Shown piece by piece: positions 1 to 7,130 of a stretch of 9,223 bases of DNA. A program made the position numbers and the translations under genes. The stretch is from contig PLXU01000023.1 in assembly GCA_003151555.1 (NCBI GenBank), positions 1 to 9,223 of the forward strand, in the 5' to 3' direction. Under the pieces are notes generated by a model. The model was given only the letters and a program-made list of their open reading frames with translations, had not been told where the DNA came from and searched no databases. Source of the DNA: Acidimicrobiaceae bacterium. GTDB taxonomy: Bacteria; Actinomycetota; Acidimicrobiia; Acidimicrobiales; RAAP-2. The first letter of the stretch is position 1. The number at the start of each line of letters is the position of its first letter.

Positions 1-907
1 GACCGCCGCTGTTGCCCGGGTTAATGGCCGCGTCGGTCTGAATCATGTTGTTCAATGTTTCGGTGGCCGTTGTTGACGACGCCGTCACCGTGCGTCCGAG
101 CGCCGACACGATGCCTGATGTGACGGTCGGGGTGCCCGCCGCGAGGCCCAGCGCGTTACCGATCGCCACGACGGCGTCGCCGGTCACGACGAGGTTCGAG
201 TTGCCGAAGGTCATCGAGGGGAGGTTCTTGGCGTTGTTGATACGAATGAGCGCCACGTCGTCAACCGGGTTGGTGCCGATCAGTGTGGCCGGCAAGCTCT
301 TGATCGAACCGGTGCGCGTCACGGTGATCGTGCCACCGTCGCCGACGGCCGCCGCGATGACGTGGTTATTGGTGACGACAAGTCCATTAGGCGTGATGAT
401 CATGCCGGTGCCTTGGTCTTCGGAGTTGTTGCCTTTGACGTCGATCGACACGATCATCGGTTCGACCTTCTTGACGATCTTCGGCACGCTCATGCCGTTA
501 GGCAGGCGAGCGGCGCCGGGCGGGTTGGTAACGGCGTTGATGGTCACTCCCCCGGGCCCGGCCTGGGCTGGAGAGGCGTAGTGACCGGCGAGCCCGCCCA
601 CCAGCGCCGCGACGAGCAACAGGGTGATGCGAACCGACCAGGGGGTGCGTGACGTTCGAGCCTGCGACGATAAGGGAGTGTCATCGACGATTGGTGCGTG
701 TTCGTGGGTAGAAATCGGCGCGACCGCGACGACGTCATCACCGTGAGCCACGTGCGTGGGCTCATTGTCTGGCGAGCCGCTCACTACTTCTTCGGGCGCC
801 GTGTGCTCGAGCACGGGTGCAACGTGCACCGGCCACGGCACCTCGTCGACTTCCGCGTCGGGCGTCGAGTCCGGTGCGTCCGGTGGGATATCGCTCACGC
901 TCGCCAT
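1..907 (-). CDS. HtrA/DegP-type trypsin-like serine protease, membrane-anchored (N-terminal 302 codons, cut by window edge)
   Basis: This is an S1C (HtrA/DegP) serine protease that would degrade or sense misfolded proteins outside the cytoplasmic membrane. Translating the minus strand from ATG at 907-905 gives an open frame to the window edge. Residues 1-89 are an acidic, Pro-rich, His-containing cytoplasmic region of low complexity. Residues about 92-110 (VRITLLLVAALVGGL core) are one membrane segment. The protease domain starts near residue 130. The triad is visible: His182 in TNNHVI, Asp217 in DDVALIRI and Ser300 in NPGNSGG, the last codons in the window. The usual C-terminal PDZ domain would lie outside. 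There is no clear Shine-Dalgarno sequence before the ATG. It is divergent from the plus-strand gene at 985. The family assignment is firm; which paralogue it is cannot be told. Confidence 0.93.
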   Translation of the reverse strand, partial: MASVSDIPPDAPDSTPDAEVDEVPWPVHVAPVLEHTAPEEVVSGSPDNEPTHVAHGDDVVAVAPISTHEHAPIVDDTPLSSQARTSRTPWSVRITLLLVAALVGGLAGHYASPAQAGPGGVTINAVTNPPGAARLPNGMSVPKIVKKVEPMIVSIDVKGNNSEDQGTGMIITPNGLVVTNNHVIAAAVGDGGTITVTRTGSIKSLPATLIGTNPVDDVALIRINNAKNLPSMTFGNSNLVVTGDAVVAIGNALGLAAGTPTVTSGIVSALGRTVTASSTTATETLNNMIQTDAAINPGNSGG

Positions 908-984
908 GCTAGGGGACCAAGGTAAATTTGACTTAAAAGCCGTAGAAATATTTGTGATAGAGCGAGCGACTAGATTGGAACCCT
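908..984. promoter_or_regulatory. Divergent intergenic region with candidate promoters for both flanking genes
   Basis: These 77 bases are clearly richer in A and T than the coding DNA around them and must hold the 5' signals of two divergent genes. On the plus strand, TTGACT (928-933) matches the -35 consensus at 5 of 6 positions, and TGTGAT (953-958) could be its -10, although the 19-base spacing is long. A second plus-strand option is TAGATT (971-976), a TANNNT -10 ending 8 bases before the ATG at 985, which would give a leaderless or nearly leaderless mRNA. On the minus strand the only TANNNT is TACCTT (924-919), 11 bases before the protease ATG. An 8-base palindrome AAATATTT sits at 946-953. 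All of this is by eye; no start site is proven. Confidence 0.4.
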
Positions 985-2436
985 ATGTCTCGGCGCATTG
1001 ACATCGAAATAACGAGCCTCAATGGCGACGTTGCGACGTGGCGCGCGGCAGGTGCCAAACTGCCCAAGGGTGTGCTGAACGTCTCATTGGTTGACGGCGG
1101 CCCGGTGGTGGGCAACGTCTATCGCGCCGACATCGAACAGTACATGGAGGGGATTGAGGTCCTGTCCATCATGGCGCCCAAGACGGCCTCCCCTCTCGAT
1201 CCGCGTCACGAACGGCTGGAACTGATTCCCACCGCTAAGCAAGGCCCCGACGTTATCGTGACCTACGCCCCCAAGGGCCGTGGCGCGCGTCGCGACGGTG
1301 AACGCCACGAGGGTGAGGGCCGTCGAGACGGGCCCAAGCGCTCCTCCAGCCGGCCCTCGTCCGGCGAACGGCCCACCGCAGCGGGCCGCCACGAGCGAGG
1401 ACCCCGGACGGACAGTGCTGAGCGCACTCCGCGACCGGAGCGCGCCCCCAGGGCCGAGGGTGCCGAGCGCACCGCCCGACCCGAGCGCACCACTCGGCCC
1501 TCCCGCGGGCCCCGCGCCGAACACGCCAAGGACGCCACCGGACCCGAGAACGCGGAGCGTACCGCTCGTCCCGAACGTGGCCCCCGTCCGGAGCGTTCCG
1601 CTCGACCCGAGCGCAGCGGGCGACCGCCCAGTCGAGGCGGTCGAAGTGAACGTCCCAGCGGTCCCGTACAACCCCCGATGACGACGACGCACCGTAACGC
1701 GCTGCTCGCCACGTTGTCGCCCGAACAGCTTCCCGTGGCCGAACAGTTGCTACGCGGCGGCATGCCGGCCGTTCGCACCGCGGTCGCCGAGCAGAACAAG
1801 AACGCAACCGCGCAGGGCCGCACCACAATAGACCCGGTGACCATTGATCGCATCGCCGAGGAGCTCTTGGGTCGCACGACGCTGGCTTTGTGGAAGGACC
1901 GCGCCGCGGGCGCGGCCGGCGCCGGGCGCGAATTGCGTCTGCGCGACCTGCGAGCGGTGGTGACGTCGGCCAAGATCGTGTCGCTCGACGAAGAGGCGCG
2001 CGCTCAACTAAAGGAATTGCAGACCGCGCTGAGTGCGCGTCTCGAAGCCCTACGTACCCAATGGACGGAGAAACTAGAGGCCGCCGTGACGTCCAAAAAC
2101 GTTCCCGAGGCCCTGCGCCTCGTGGCCAGTCCGCCCGACATGTCCACCCGAGTCAGCGCCGAGATGGCGACCCGGGTAGTGGTGTTGACGTCCGAGGCGC
2201 TGACGGCCGATCAGGAGGTCGCGCGATGGAAGGAGATCGTGAATCTCGCGGTCGAAACGTCGATTCGACGCAACGTCAAGCCCCATGGCATCCCCATTGA
2301 TGAATCGTGCAAGGCGCTGGCCATCAAGAGCGCCGGCGCCATTCCGGAATTCGCCAAACTTCTCGGCATGAGGGTCCCTCCCCCGCCGCCGCCGACGCGC
2401 GCGGTGCGTCGACCGGCTACCCGCCGCGCATCGTAA
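985..2436 (+). CDS. Protein of unknown function with basic Arg/Pro/Glu-repeat linker and helical C-terminal domain
   Basis: I do not recognise a named family for this 483-residue protein, the only plus-strand gene here. Three parts can be seen. Residues 1-95 look like a compact, mostly beta N-terminal domain (TWRAAGAKLPKGVL, then VGNVYRADIE and GIEVLSI). Residues 97-231 are a strongly basic, disordered-looking linker with five RPER and three AERT motifs on a 15-residue period. Residues 235-462 are predominantly helical, with a heptad-like stretch at about 334-368 (EARAQLKELQTAL). The tail has a run of six prolines (465-470) and ends Arg-rich. No signal peptide or membrane segment is visible, so it should be cytoplasmic. 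The ATG at 985 has only a weak GGAA (977-980) before it. The basic linker suggests nucleic-acid binding, which is inference. Its 3' end overlaps the convergent GNAT gene by 20 bases. Confidence 0.85.
   Translation: MSRRIDIEITSLNGDVATWRAAGAKLPKGVLNVSLVDGGPVVGNVYRADIEQYMEGIEVLSIMAPKTASPLDPRHERLELIPTAKQGPDVIVTYAPKGRGARRDGERHEGEGRRDGPKRSSSRPSSGERPTAAGRHERGPRTDSAERTPRPERAPRAEGAERTARPERTTRPSRGPRAEHAKDATGPENAERTARPERGPRPERSARPERSGRPPSRGGRSERPSGPVQPPMTTTHRNALLATLSPEQLPVAEQLLRGGMPAVRTAVAEQNKNATAQGRTTIDPVTIDRIAEELLGRTTLALWKDRAAGAAGAGRELRLRDLRAVVTSAKIVSLDEEARAQLKELQTALSARLEALRTQWTEKLEAAVTSKNVPEALRLVASPPDMSTRVSAEMATRVVVLTSEALTADQEVARWKEIVNLAVETSIRRNVKPHGIPIDESCKALAIKSAGAIPEFAKLLGMRVPPPPPPTRAVRRPATRRAS
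1417..1641 (+). repeat. Degenerate 45-nt in-frame tandem repeat (15-residue AERTxRPER unit)
   Basis: Starting at 1417 the coding sequence repeats every 45 bases. The units are 1417-1461, 1462-1506, 1507-1551 (strongly diverged), 1552-1596 and a fifth, out-of-register part to 1641. Encoded units begin AERTPRPER, AERTARPER, a degenerate copy, then AERTARPER. The second and fourth share nine identical residues while using different codons at several positions (for example cga/cgt Arg and gag/gaa Glu). The repeat is therefore old and kept at protein level rather than a recent DNA slippage product. Confidence 0.75.
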
Positions 2437-2827
2437 GTAGTCGCGCTTTCCAGCCAATAGATTCGTAGAGCGATTTCGTCGCCCGGTCGCCCGGCAACGC
2501 GAACGCGTCCAACGGTGGCGTGGCCAAGGCGCGAAGTTCGTTCAACATCGCGCGCGCGATCCCTTGGCGCCGGTGCTGGCGATCCACGTAGAGCGTCTCG
2601 ACGACGCGATTGCGACACACCACGATGCCCACGACCATCTCTCCGTCGTGGCACGTCCACAAACAGCCCAGGGCAATCAATCGCTTCAGCAATTGATCTG
2701 GTGCAACCTCGCCGCGAATCGTCGAGAGCAATTCCTCGCCACCTCGTTTCTTGCCGGCTTCATTTATTGCGTTGTCCCAAATCACCTTTAACGCGTCCGT
2801 GACCTGCGTCACGGGGCTAACGATCAC
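2417..2827 (-). CDS. GNAT-family N-acetyltransferase
   Basis: This 136-residue protein has the fold signature of Gcn5-related acetyltransferases, which move an acetyl group from acetyl-CoA to an amine on a small molecule or protein. The acetyl-CoA pyrophosphate-binding motif A is clear: strand VVETLYV (75-81) followed by RRQGIARAML (86-95), which contains the [QR]xxGx[AG] loop at Arg86-Ala91. The C-terminal motif, ATKSLYESIGW (116-126), is the usual motif B region. The substrate cannot be told from sequence. The start is GTG at 2827-2825, the first start codon after an in-frame TAG at 2833-2831, with no clear ribosome binding site. It lies 34 bases downstream of the DUF4193-type gene, so the two are probably co-transcribed. 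Its last 20 bases overlap the end of the convergent plus-strand gene. Confidence 0.85.
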   Translation of the reverse strand: MIVSPVTQVTDALKVIWDNAINEAGKKRGGEELLSTIRGEVAPDQLLKRLIALGCLWTCHDGEMVVGIVVCRNRVVETLYVDRQHRRQGIARAMLNELRALATPPLDAFALPGDRATKSLYESIGWKARLLTMRGG

Positions 2828-2861
2828 GAACTACGCGAGGCGAGGTTGACGGTGCGCGTGG

Positions 2862-3278
2862 TTACACGCAGTCGCGACAAAGCATCTTGTCCTTGTCGGC
2901 CAATTGACTGGTCTTCTTCAGCAGTCGGCACGAGAAGCAGCGAAACTCGTCGTCCTGCTTGGGCAAGATGGTTTCGGTGGGGTCGATCGTGGTGTCAACT
3001 TCGATGATCTCGTCATCATCTTCGGGTGTGCTGGTACGGCGAATGGTCTCGGCCAGAACCTCGTCGAGCGCCAGCTCCACGTCGGCGTCGTCGGCCACGT
3101 CTTCTTCTTCCTCGGGGACCGCAACCTCGATCAAGACTTCCTCATCGTCAATCTCGATGACGTCGTCGCCCTCGACGTCGGCGTCTTCGAGCTCCTCCTC
3201 GCCGACTATCTCCTCGTCGAAACCGTCGACGAGCTCCTCTTCATCAAATACTTCTTCCGTTGATTCATTGGTGGTCAT
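2862..3278 (-). CDS. DUF4193-type acidic protein with C-terminal four-Cys zinc ribbon
   Basis: This 138-residue protein ends in a zinc-ribbon-like module: Cys114-x2-Cys117, 16 residues, then Cys134-x2-Cys137, in the context DEFRCFSC...SQLAD...CRDC. That arrangement matches the actinobacterial DUF4193 family (known members end DEFTCSSC...CxDC), whose function is not established. The rest is extremely acidic: by my count 53 of 138 residues are Asp or Glu, and the first 79 residues contain no Lys or Arg. The acidic part is probably unstructured and is longer than in the roughly 100-residue mycobacterial members. No signal peptide or membrane segment is present. The ATG at 3278-3276 is preceded by a strong Shine-Dalgarno sequence, the only one in the window, suggesting high expression. 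Zinc binding is inferred from the Cys pattern. Confidence 0.85.
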   Translation of the reverse strand: MTTNESTEEVFDEEELVDGFDEEIVGEEELEDADVEGDDVIEIDDEEVLIEVAVPEEEEDVADDADVELALDEVLAETIRRTSTPEDDDEIIEVDTTIDPTETILPKQDDEFRCFSCRLLKKTSQLADKDKMLCRDCV

Positions 3279-3283
3279 AAATT

Positions 3284-3290
3284 TCCTTCT
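3284..3290 (-). promoter_or_regulatory. Strong ribosome binding site for the DUF4193-type gene
   Basis: On the minus strand AGAAGGA lies 5 bases before the ATG at 3278. It is an excellent complement to the 16S rRNA 3' end and fixes the start. None of the other eight visible gene starts has a comparable sequence. Confidence 0.8.
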
Positions 3291-3297
3291 AAGTAGC

Positions 3298-3368
3298 GCT
3301 GGCAGTGTAGAACTTTTTCCGCGCCGTTACGTCGATTTCGCTTAAAAAATGACTAAAAACGCCATTTA
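3298..3368 (-). promoter_or_regulatory. Intergenic region with likely promoter for the DUF4193-type and GNAT genes
   Basis: This AT-rich gap separates the end of the ThyX-like gene from the DUF4193-type gene, and at 90 bases it is the longest gap in the window. On the minus strand TACACT (3309-3304) is a good TANNNT -10 about 25 bases from the start codon, with no convincing -35. Just after the ThyX-like stop codon, the transcript would carry two T-rich runs (near 3358-3354 and 3350-3345). A perfect 12-base palindrome CAGTAATTACTG lies at 3370-3381 across the end of that gene. Together they might weakly terminate the upstream operon, but the possible stem is only about 4 bp. Confidence 0.4.
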
Positions 3369-4976
3369 TCAGTAATTACTGCGATTTCTTTCGGCCCTTC
3401 GTTCCGCTTCGAGCCGTTCGAGATCGGTTTCGGAGAAATCAATGTAACTCATCGCGTCGGCAATGGCCCTGTGACCGGCCTCTTCACGGATGAGCCGCGC
3501 CATCTCGTGGGCCACCCGACGGTAGCTGGGATGGCCCTGGGGGCCGGAACGCAACTCAATGAGGTGCATCGCTTCACGTGCATTCATCTGTATGGTGTAG
3601 CGAATTCGGAATGCTAAGGCAACGACGTACTGGCATTGTTCGGGGAATTGCGCCCGCATGTCGTGGTAGAAATCGCCCGAGCGGCGCAACGATTCTTCGA
3701 ACCGATCGGCGAGACCCGCGTCGCGCACCACCCCGGGCACGTCGTAGCCGAGATCGGCCGTGAGCGGTTGCCACTCGATACTGAGCATGCGGTGACGTTG
3801 CAAATCGCGAAAGGCGCCGTAGTCGGTGACCAGCTCGAAGCGGTAGTCGGTGCGCTCGAAGGCCCGGCCCGGACGGTGGCGGCGGTTCGTGCGCTGCCCC
3901 ACGTACTTAGCCATCAGGTTGGACCGCTCCAATTCGTTCAACCGTTCGATCTGCGCCACGGCTTGATCGTGCGACATCGTAGAACTGGCGAAGACGATGG
4001 CCTCTAAGACCCGGCGTTCTCCCTCGGGGTCGAAGGACACCAGACGCACGTGTTCGCCGGGCTCGATGTCGATGGCGTCGTTCGAGTACGAACGAACCAG
4101 ATCACGAGTGGTGCGCTTAGTAGTGGCGAGATAGTCAGTCCACGCCACGCCACGATCGGCCACCTCGACGCGCTTGAGGAACGACGGGATAACCTTGACG
4201 AGCTCGTCGAGCATCAGCTGGGCGTATTCACGAACCTCGGGCAACGGGTGGCCGCGCATGCGAAGTAGCAGTGACTCGTAGGCCTGGCCCGAGGCGTAGA
4301 TGCCGAGGTTGGACAGCGCGCTGGCCGGTAACAGCCCACGTACCGCGTCGAGGGCTTTGGCCCGGATGGCCTGGCGGTACACGAAGTCGGTGTCGGCGGG
4401 GGTCTTGGGATACTTCTTGGCCAGCCAGTCGGTCAGAATCGGCAGCAGCTCGGCGTAGGTGTCGAACATGCGGTCCATTTCGCCGACGTAGCGCGCGCCG
4501 AACGGCGAGTCCAGCACGGCCAAGTCGCGGTAGAAGCGGTAGTGACCATTGCTCAGGCGCCGGTCGTAACCGAGGTAGCGCGTCGACTGCTCCAGGTAGC
4601 TCATCAGTCGGCCCCGTTCGAGAACCTTGGTCAGCAGGTTGCTCGCCTGTTCGCACGCCAAGTGCACGCCGCCCAGTTGGGCGACCGAGTCGTCCCCGAA
4701 CTCGTAGAAGATCCTCTGGTAGAGCTCGTCGGCGCGTTCGAGCCCGATGGTGGCGTCAATGGAGGCGTCGCCGGCCAGTTCCAGGTCGCCGACAAATTCG
4801 TCCAGGAAGAGGCGGCGCAGACTCTTTGAGGAGCGAGAATAGCGCGCGAAGAGAGCCCCCTTGACGACCTCGGGCAGGTTGACCAGGGCAAATACGGGAC
4901 CTTCCAAATTCGTGAAGTATCGCCGTAGCACAGTGACCTCGGCGTCGGTGAACTCTTCAATGACGTAGGAGTGCAT
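3369..4976 (-). CDS. Double ThyX-like protein (divergent FAD-dependent thymidylate synthase family)
   Basis: This 535-residue protein is about twice the length of a classical ThyX (FAD- and folate-dependent dUMP methylation) and appears to contain two ThyX-like halves. In the first half, residues 121-134 (RGRLMSYLEQSTRY) follow the ThyX signature RHRxxSxNExSxRY but have Gly for His and Leu for Asn. In the second, residues 394-399 (RHRMLS) keep the RHR start but lose the later Glu, Ser and Arg-Tyr positions. A ThyX-like NAREAMHLIELR segment follows at 465-476, and the first half has a weaker counterpart (LLLRMRGHPLPEVRE, 236-250). The fold family is clear; catalytic activity is not, since neither half has a complete signature. 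It starts with ATG (4976-4974), 24 bases after the helicase stop, with no clear ribosome binding site, and is the last gene of the operon. It could be a degenerate thymidylate synthase or a flavin- or nucleotide-binding relative with another job. Confidence 0.85.
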   Translation of the reverse strand: MHSYVIEEFTDAEVTVLRRYFTNLEGPVFALVNLPEVVKGALFARYSRSSKSLRRLFLDEFVGDLELAGDASIDATIGLERADELYQRIFYEFGDDSVAQLGGVHLACEQASNLLTKVLERGRLMSYLEQSTRYLGYDRRLSNGHYRFYRDLAVLDSPFGARYVGEMDRMFDTYAELLPILTDWLAKKYPKTPADTDFVYRQAIRAKALDAVRGLLPASALSNLGIYASGQAYESLLLRMRGHPLPEVREYAQLMLDELVKVIPSFLKRVEVADRGVAWTDYLATTKRTTRDLVRSYSNDAIDIEPGEHVRLVSFDPEGERRVLEAIVFASSTMSHDQAVAQIERLNELERSNLMAKYVGQRTNRRHRPGRAFERTDYRFELVTDYGAFRDLQRHRMLSIEWQPLTADLGYDVPGVVRDAGLADRFEESLRRSGDFYHDMRAQFPEQCQYVVALAFRIRYTIQMNAREAMHLIELRSGPQGHPSYRRVAHEMARLIREEAGHRAIADAMSYIDFSETDLERLEAERRAERNRSNY

Positions 4977-5000
4977 GAAGTTACGAGGTTAGAACCGAAA

Positions 5001-7130
5001 CTAGCCGCGCGGGTGGACGCTGGAAGCGCCCGCCACCACGCTGCGCAGCACGGCGTCACGGGCCAACGCGGCGACGTCGGCGACGTGCGTGAGTTCGTGC
5101 ATGCGCGAGAGCTGCTCGCAGAGATCGGCCACCTGCTTGGCGTTGCGCACGAAGTCACCCGGCGACGTCTGGCCGATTTCCACGTCGGCGAGGTCCAGCA
5201 CGGTGCCCAGGGAGGCTCCCCGGGCCCAGGCCGCGATGGTGGTCGCGAACTTGCCGTCCGGCTCCTTGGCGTGCGGCACCAGGAATCGACTTTCGATTTC
5301 GCGAATGGTGACGGCGGTCGCGGAGATGTCATTGAGCCGATCATTGAGATTGCCGCGCCGTACGTGGCCGAGGCGGTCGTTCAACGCGCGCTTCTTCTTG
5401 GTGGTCACGTGGTGAGCGGCGTTGGGCACGCGCGAGGCTCGCTTCGACTCGAACACGAAACACGACAGGAGTCCGGCCAGTTGGGCTGGTTCGAGCCCCT
5501 CGAAGACCCCCGATGCAAGTGACTCGGCGATCAAGAGATCGCACTCGTGGTAAATCGAGCGCAGTAGTTGGCCCTGGTGGTTGAGCGTCCAGCCCTGTAC
5601 GTAGCCGAGCTCTTCGAGGACGTGGTGGCGCGCCATCATCTGGTCGCCCAGCGGGCGTTTCGAACCGCTCGGACGGCGATCGGCTTCGAACTGGGCGTAG
5701 GAGCGCTGCACCACTTCGAGCGCGGTGTCAAAGTCGAAGTGGTTGATCAGGTTGGCCGTGAAGTTATAGGTGGGCCGAAAGGATGAGTGCAGGTCCGTGG
5801 GCGCCGCCAAGGCCACTCGACCGACGTCGTGGAGGGCAATGTCGTTGGCGAAGCAGACAATCGCGTGCCCCTCGTCGTCCAGGCCCCGACGTCCGGCCCG
5901 TCCGGTCATCTGGGAGTACTCGCCGCTCGTGAGAAACTTGCGACCCGCGTCGGAGAATTTGGAGAACTTCTCGAGGGCCACCGAACGCGCCGGCATGTTG
6001 ACGCCCAGCGCCAACGTCTCGGTCGCGAACACTGCAGCCAGCAGGTTGCGTTCGAAGCAGATCTCGACGATCTCGCGAAAAGCCGGCACCATGCCCGCGT
6101 GATGGGCAGAAAGCCCCCGGCGAAGGCAGTCGATGAAGTCGGCGTACTCGAGCGCCTTGAGGTCGTCCTCGGAAAAGTTCGTGAGCCGCGACAGCGCGAT
6201 GTCCTCTATTTCGCGGCGCTGCTCGGGCGTGGTGAAGAGTAAACCATCCAGGCGGCATTGGTGCATGGCGTCGTCGCACGCTGCGCGCGAAAAGATGAAC
6301 ACGATCACCGGCAACAGGTCGTCGCGCTCGAGGGCCGTTAAGAGCTCGCTGCGCCGCGGTGCACGAAAGGCCGGCGGCGGCGCACCGGAGTGGCCCCTTT
6401 TCCAGCGAGGCCCGGGACGAAACTGGCGCGTACCCTTCGTTAGGTTGTCGATGCGTCGGGCTTCGTCGGAGAGTCGGGCGCCGTTGAGCAAATCAACGAT
6501 CTCCGCCGACGACTGGCCCCGCCTCATCACGGCCACGTGATTGTGCAGCTGGATGGGACGCGTCTTTTCGACCACGATGCTCGTCGGACCGCGCACCTCG
6601 GCGAACCACTCCCCCAGGAAGTTGGCGTTGCCAATGGTGGCCGACAGGGCGACGAAGCGCACTGCGGGTGGCGTGAGAATAATCACTTCTTCCCATACGC
6701 CGCCGCGGAAGGGATCCTGGAGATAGTGCACCTCATCCAAGACAACCAGACCCAAGGTGGCGAGTTGCTGGGACTCGGTGAGCAACATATTGCGCAGCAC
6801 CTCAGTGGTCATGACGATGATTTCGGCGTCGCGGTTGTACGAAGTGTCGCCGGTCAGCAGTCCAACGCGGCCTTCACCAAAGAGGGCGCTCAGTTCGTGG
6901 AACTTCTGGTTGGAGAGGGCCTTTAGGGGCGTGGTGTAGAAGGCCCGCTCGCCGCGTTCGAGCACGCGTCCAATGGCGTAATTCGCAATCAACGTCTTGC
7001 CCGATCCGGTCGGGGCGCTCACCAACACGTTGACGTGCTGATCAATCGCCTCGATGGCGTCGACCTGAAAGGGGTCGAGGCCAAAACCCAGGCCGTCGAT
7101 GAATCGGCTGCGGTAGTCGGTCAGGGTCAC
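5001..7130 (-). CDS. helY: Ski2/Mtr4-type DExH helicase, HelY-like
   Basis: This 709-residue ATP-dependent helicase of superfamily 2 probably unwinds or remodels RNA in the cytoplasm. Motifs in order are: motif I SAPTGSGKT (38-46), motif Ib-like TTPLKALSNQK (66-76), motif II DEVH (132-135), motif III SAT (163-165), IVFIFSR at 276-282, HHAGM (343-347), motif V-like FATETLALGVNMPAR (368-382), and motif VI QMTGRAGRRG (407-416). Residues from about 520 match a DSHCT-type C-terminal domain (IYHECDLLIAESLASG, later SPGDFVRNAKQVADL at 656-670). Mycobacterial HelY is about 900 residues, so this protein probably lacks the insertion found in longer members. An Arg/Pro-rich stretch at about 234-262 separates the two RecA lobes. 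The GTG start (7130-7128) overlaps the tatC stop as GTGA, which implies translational coupling. The position directly after tatC matches the actinobacterial helY locus. Confidence 0.9.
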   Translation of the reverse strand: MTLTDYRSRFIDGLGFGLDPFQVDAIEAIDQHVNVLVSAPTGSGKTLIANYAIGRVLERGERAFYTTPLKALSNQKFHELSALFGEGRVGLLTGDTSYNRDAEIIVMTTEVLRNMLLTESQQLATLGLVVLDEVHYLQDPFRGGVWEEVIILTPPAVRFVALSATIGNANFLGEWFAEVRGPTSIVVEKTRPIQLHNHVAVMRRGQSSAEIVDLLNGARLSDEARRIDNLTKGTRQFRPGPRWKRGHSGAPPPAFRAPRRSELLTALERDDLLPVIVFIFSRAACDDAMHQCRLDGLLFTTPEQRREIEDIALSRLTNFSEDDLKALEYADFIDCLRRGLSAHHAGMVPAFREIVEICFERNLLAAVFATETLALGVNMPARSVALEKFSKFSDAGRKFLTSGEYSQMTGRAGRRGLDDEGHAIVCFANDIALHDVGRVALAAPTDLHSSFRPTYNFTANLINHFDFDTALEVVQRSYAQFEADRRPSGSKRPLGDQMMARHHVLEELGYVQGWTLNHQGQLLRSIYHECDLLIAESLASGVFEGLEPAQLAGLLSCFVFESKRASRVPNAAHHVTTKKKRALNDRLGHVRRGNLNDRLNDISATAVTIREIESRFLVPHAKEPDGKFATTIAAWARGASLGTVLDLADVEIGQTSPGDFVRNAKQVADLCEQLSRMHELTHVADVAALARDAVLRSVVAGASSVHPRG

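Noticed and set aside
45..581. Plus-strand frame of 178 codons at the left end
   Set aside because: The minus strand encodes an HtrA protease with a full His-Asp-Ser triad over the same bases.
1417..1641. The 45-nt repeat as a CRISPR-like or mobile-element repeat
   Set aside because: Units are adjacent without spacers, in frame, and diverged at synonymous sites; they encode a protein linker.
1084..1973. Several long minus-strand open frames (up to 236 codons) opposite the repeat-rich plus-strand gene
   Set aside because: They are Arg/Ser/Gly-rich low-complexity translations caused by high GC and the 45-nt repeat. The plus frame has a recognisable domain pattern and synonymous codon changes between repeats, so it is the real gene.
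2904..3263. Plus-strand open frame encoding a hydrophobic-looking 119-residue product
   Set aside because: It is the mirror image of the Asp/Glu-rich codons of the DUF4193-type gene, whose zinc ribbon and strong ribosome binding site support the minus strand.
3370..3381. Perfect palindrome CAGTAATTACTG as an intrinsic terminator
   Set aside because: As a hairpin it would have only about four pairs; the T-runs beyond it are suggestive, but the stem is too weak to call.
4631..5344. Minus-strand frame of 237 codons spanning the helicase/ThyX-like junction
   Set aside because: Its product is a Ser/Pro/Arg-rich out-of-frame shadow of both real genes. Both genes are intact there, so there is no frameshift or fusion.
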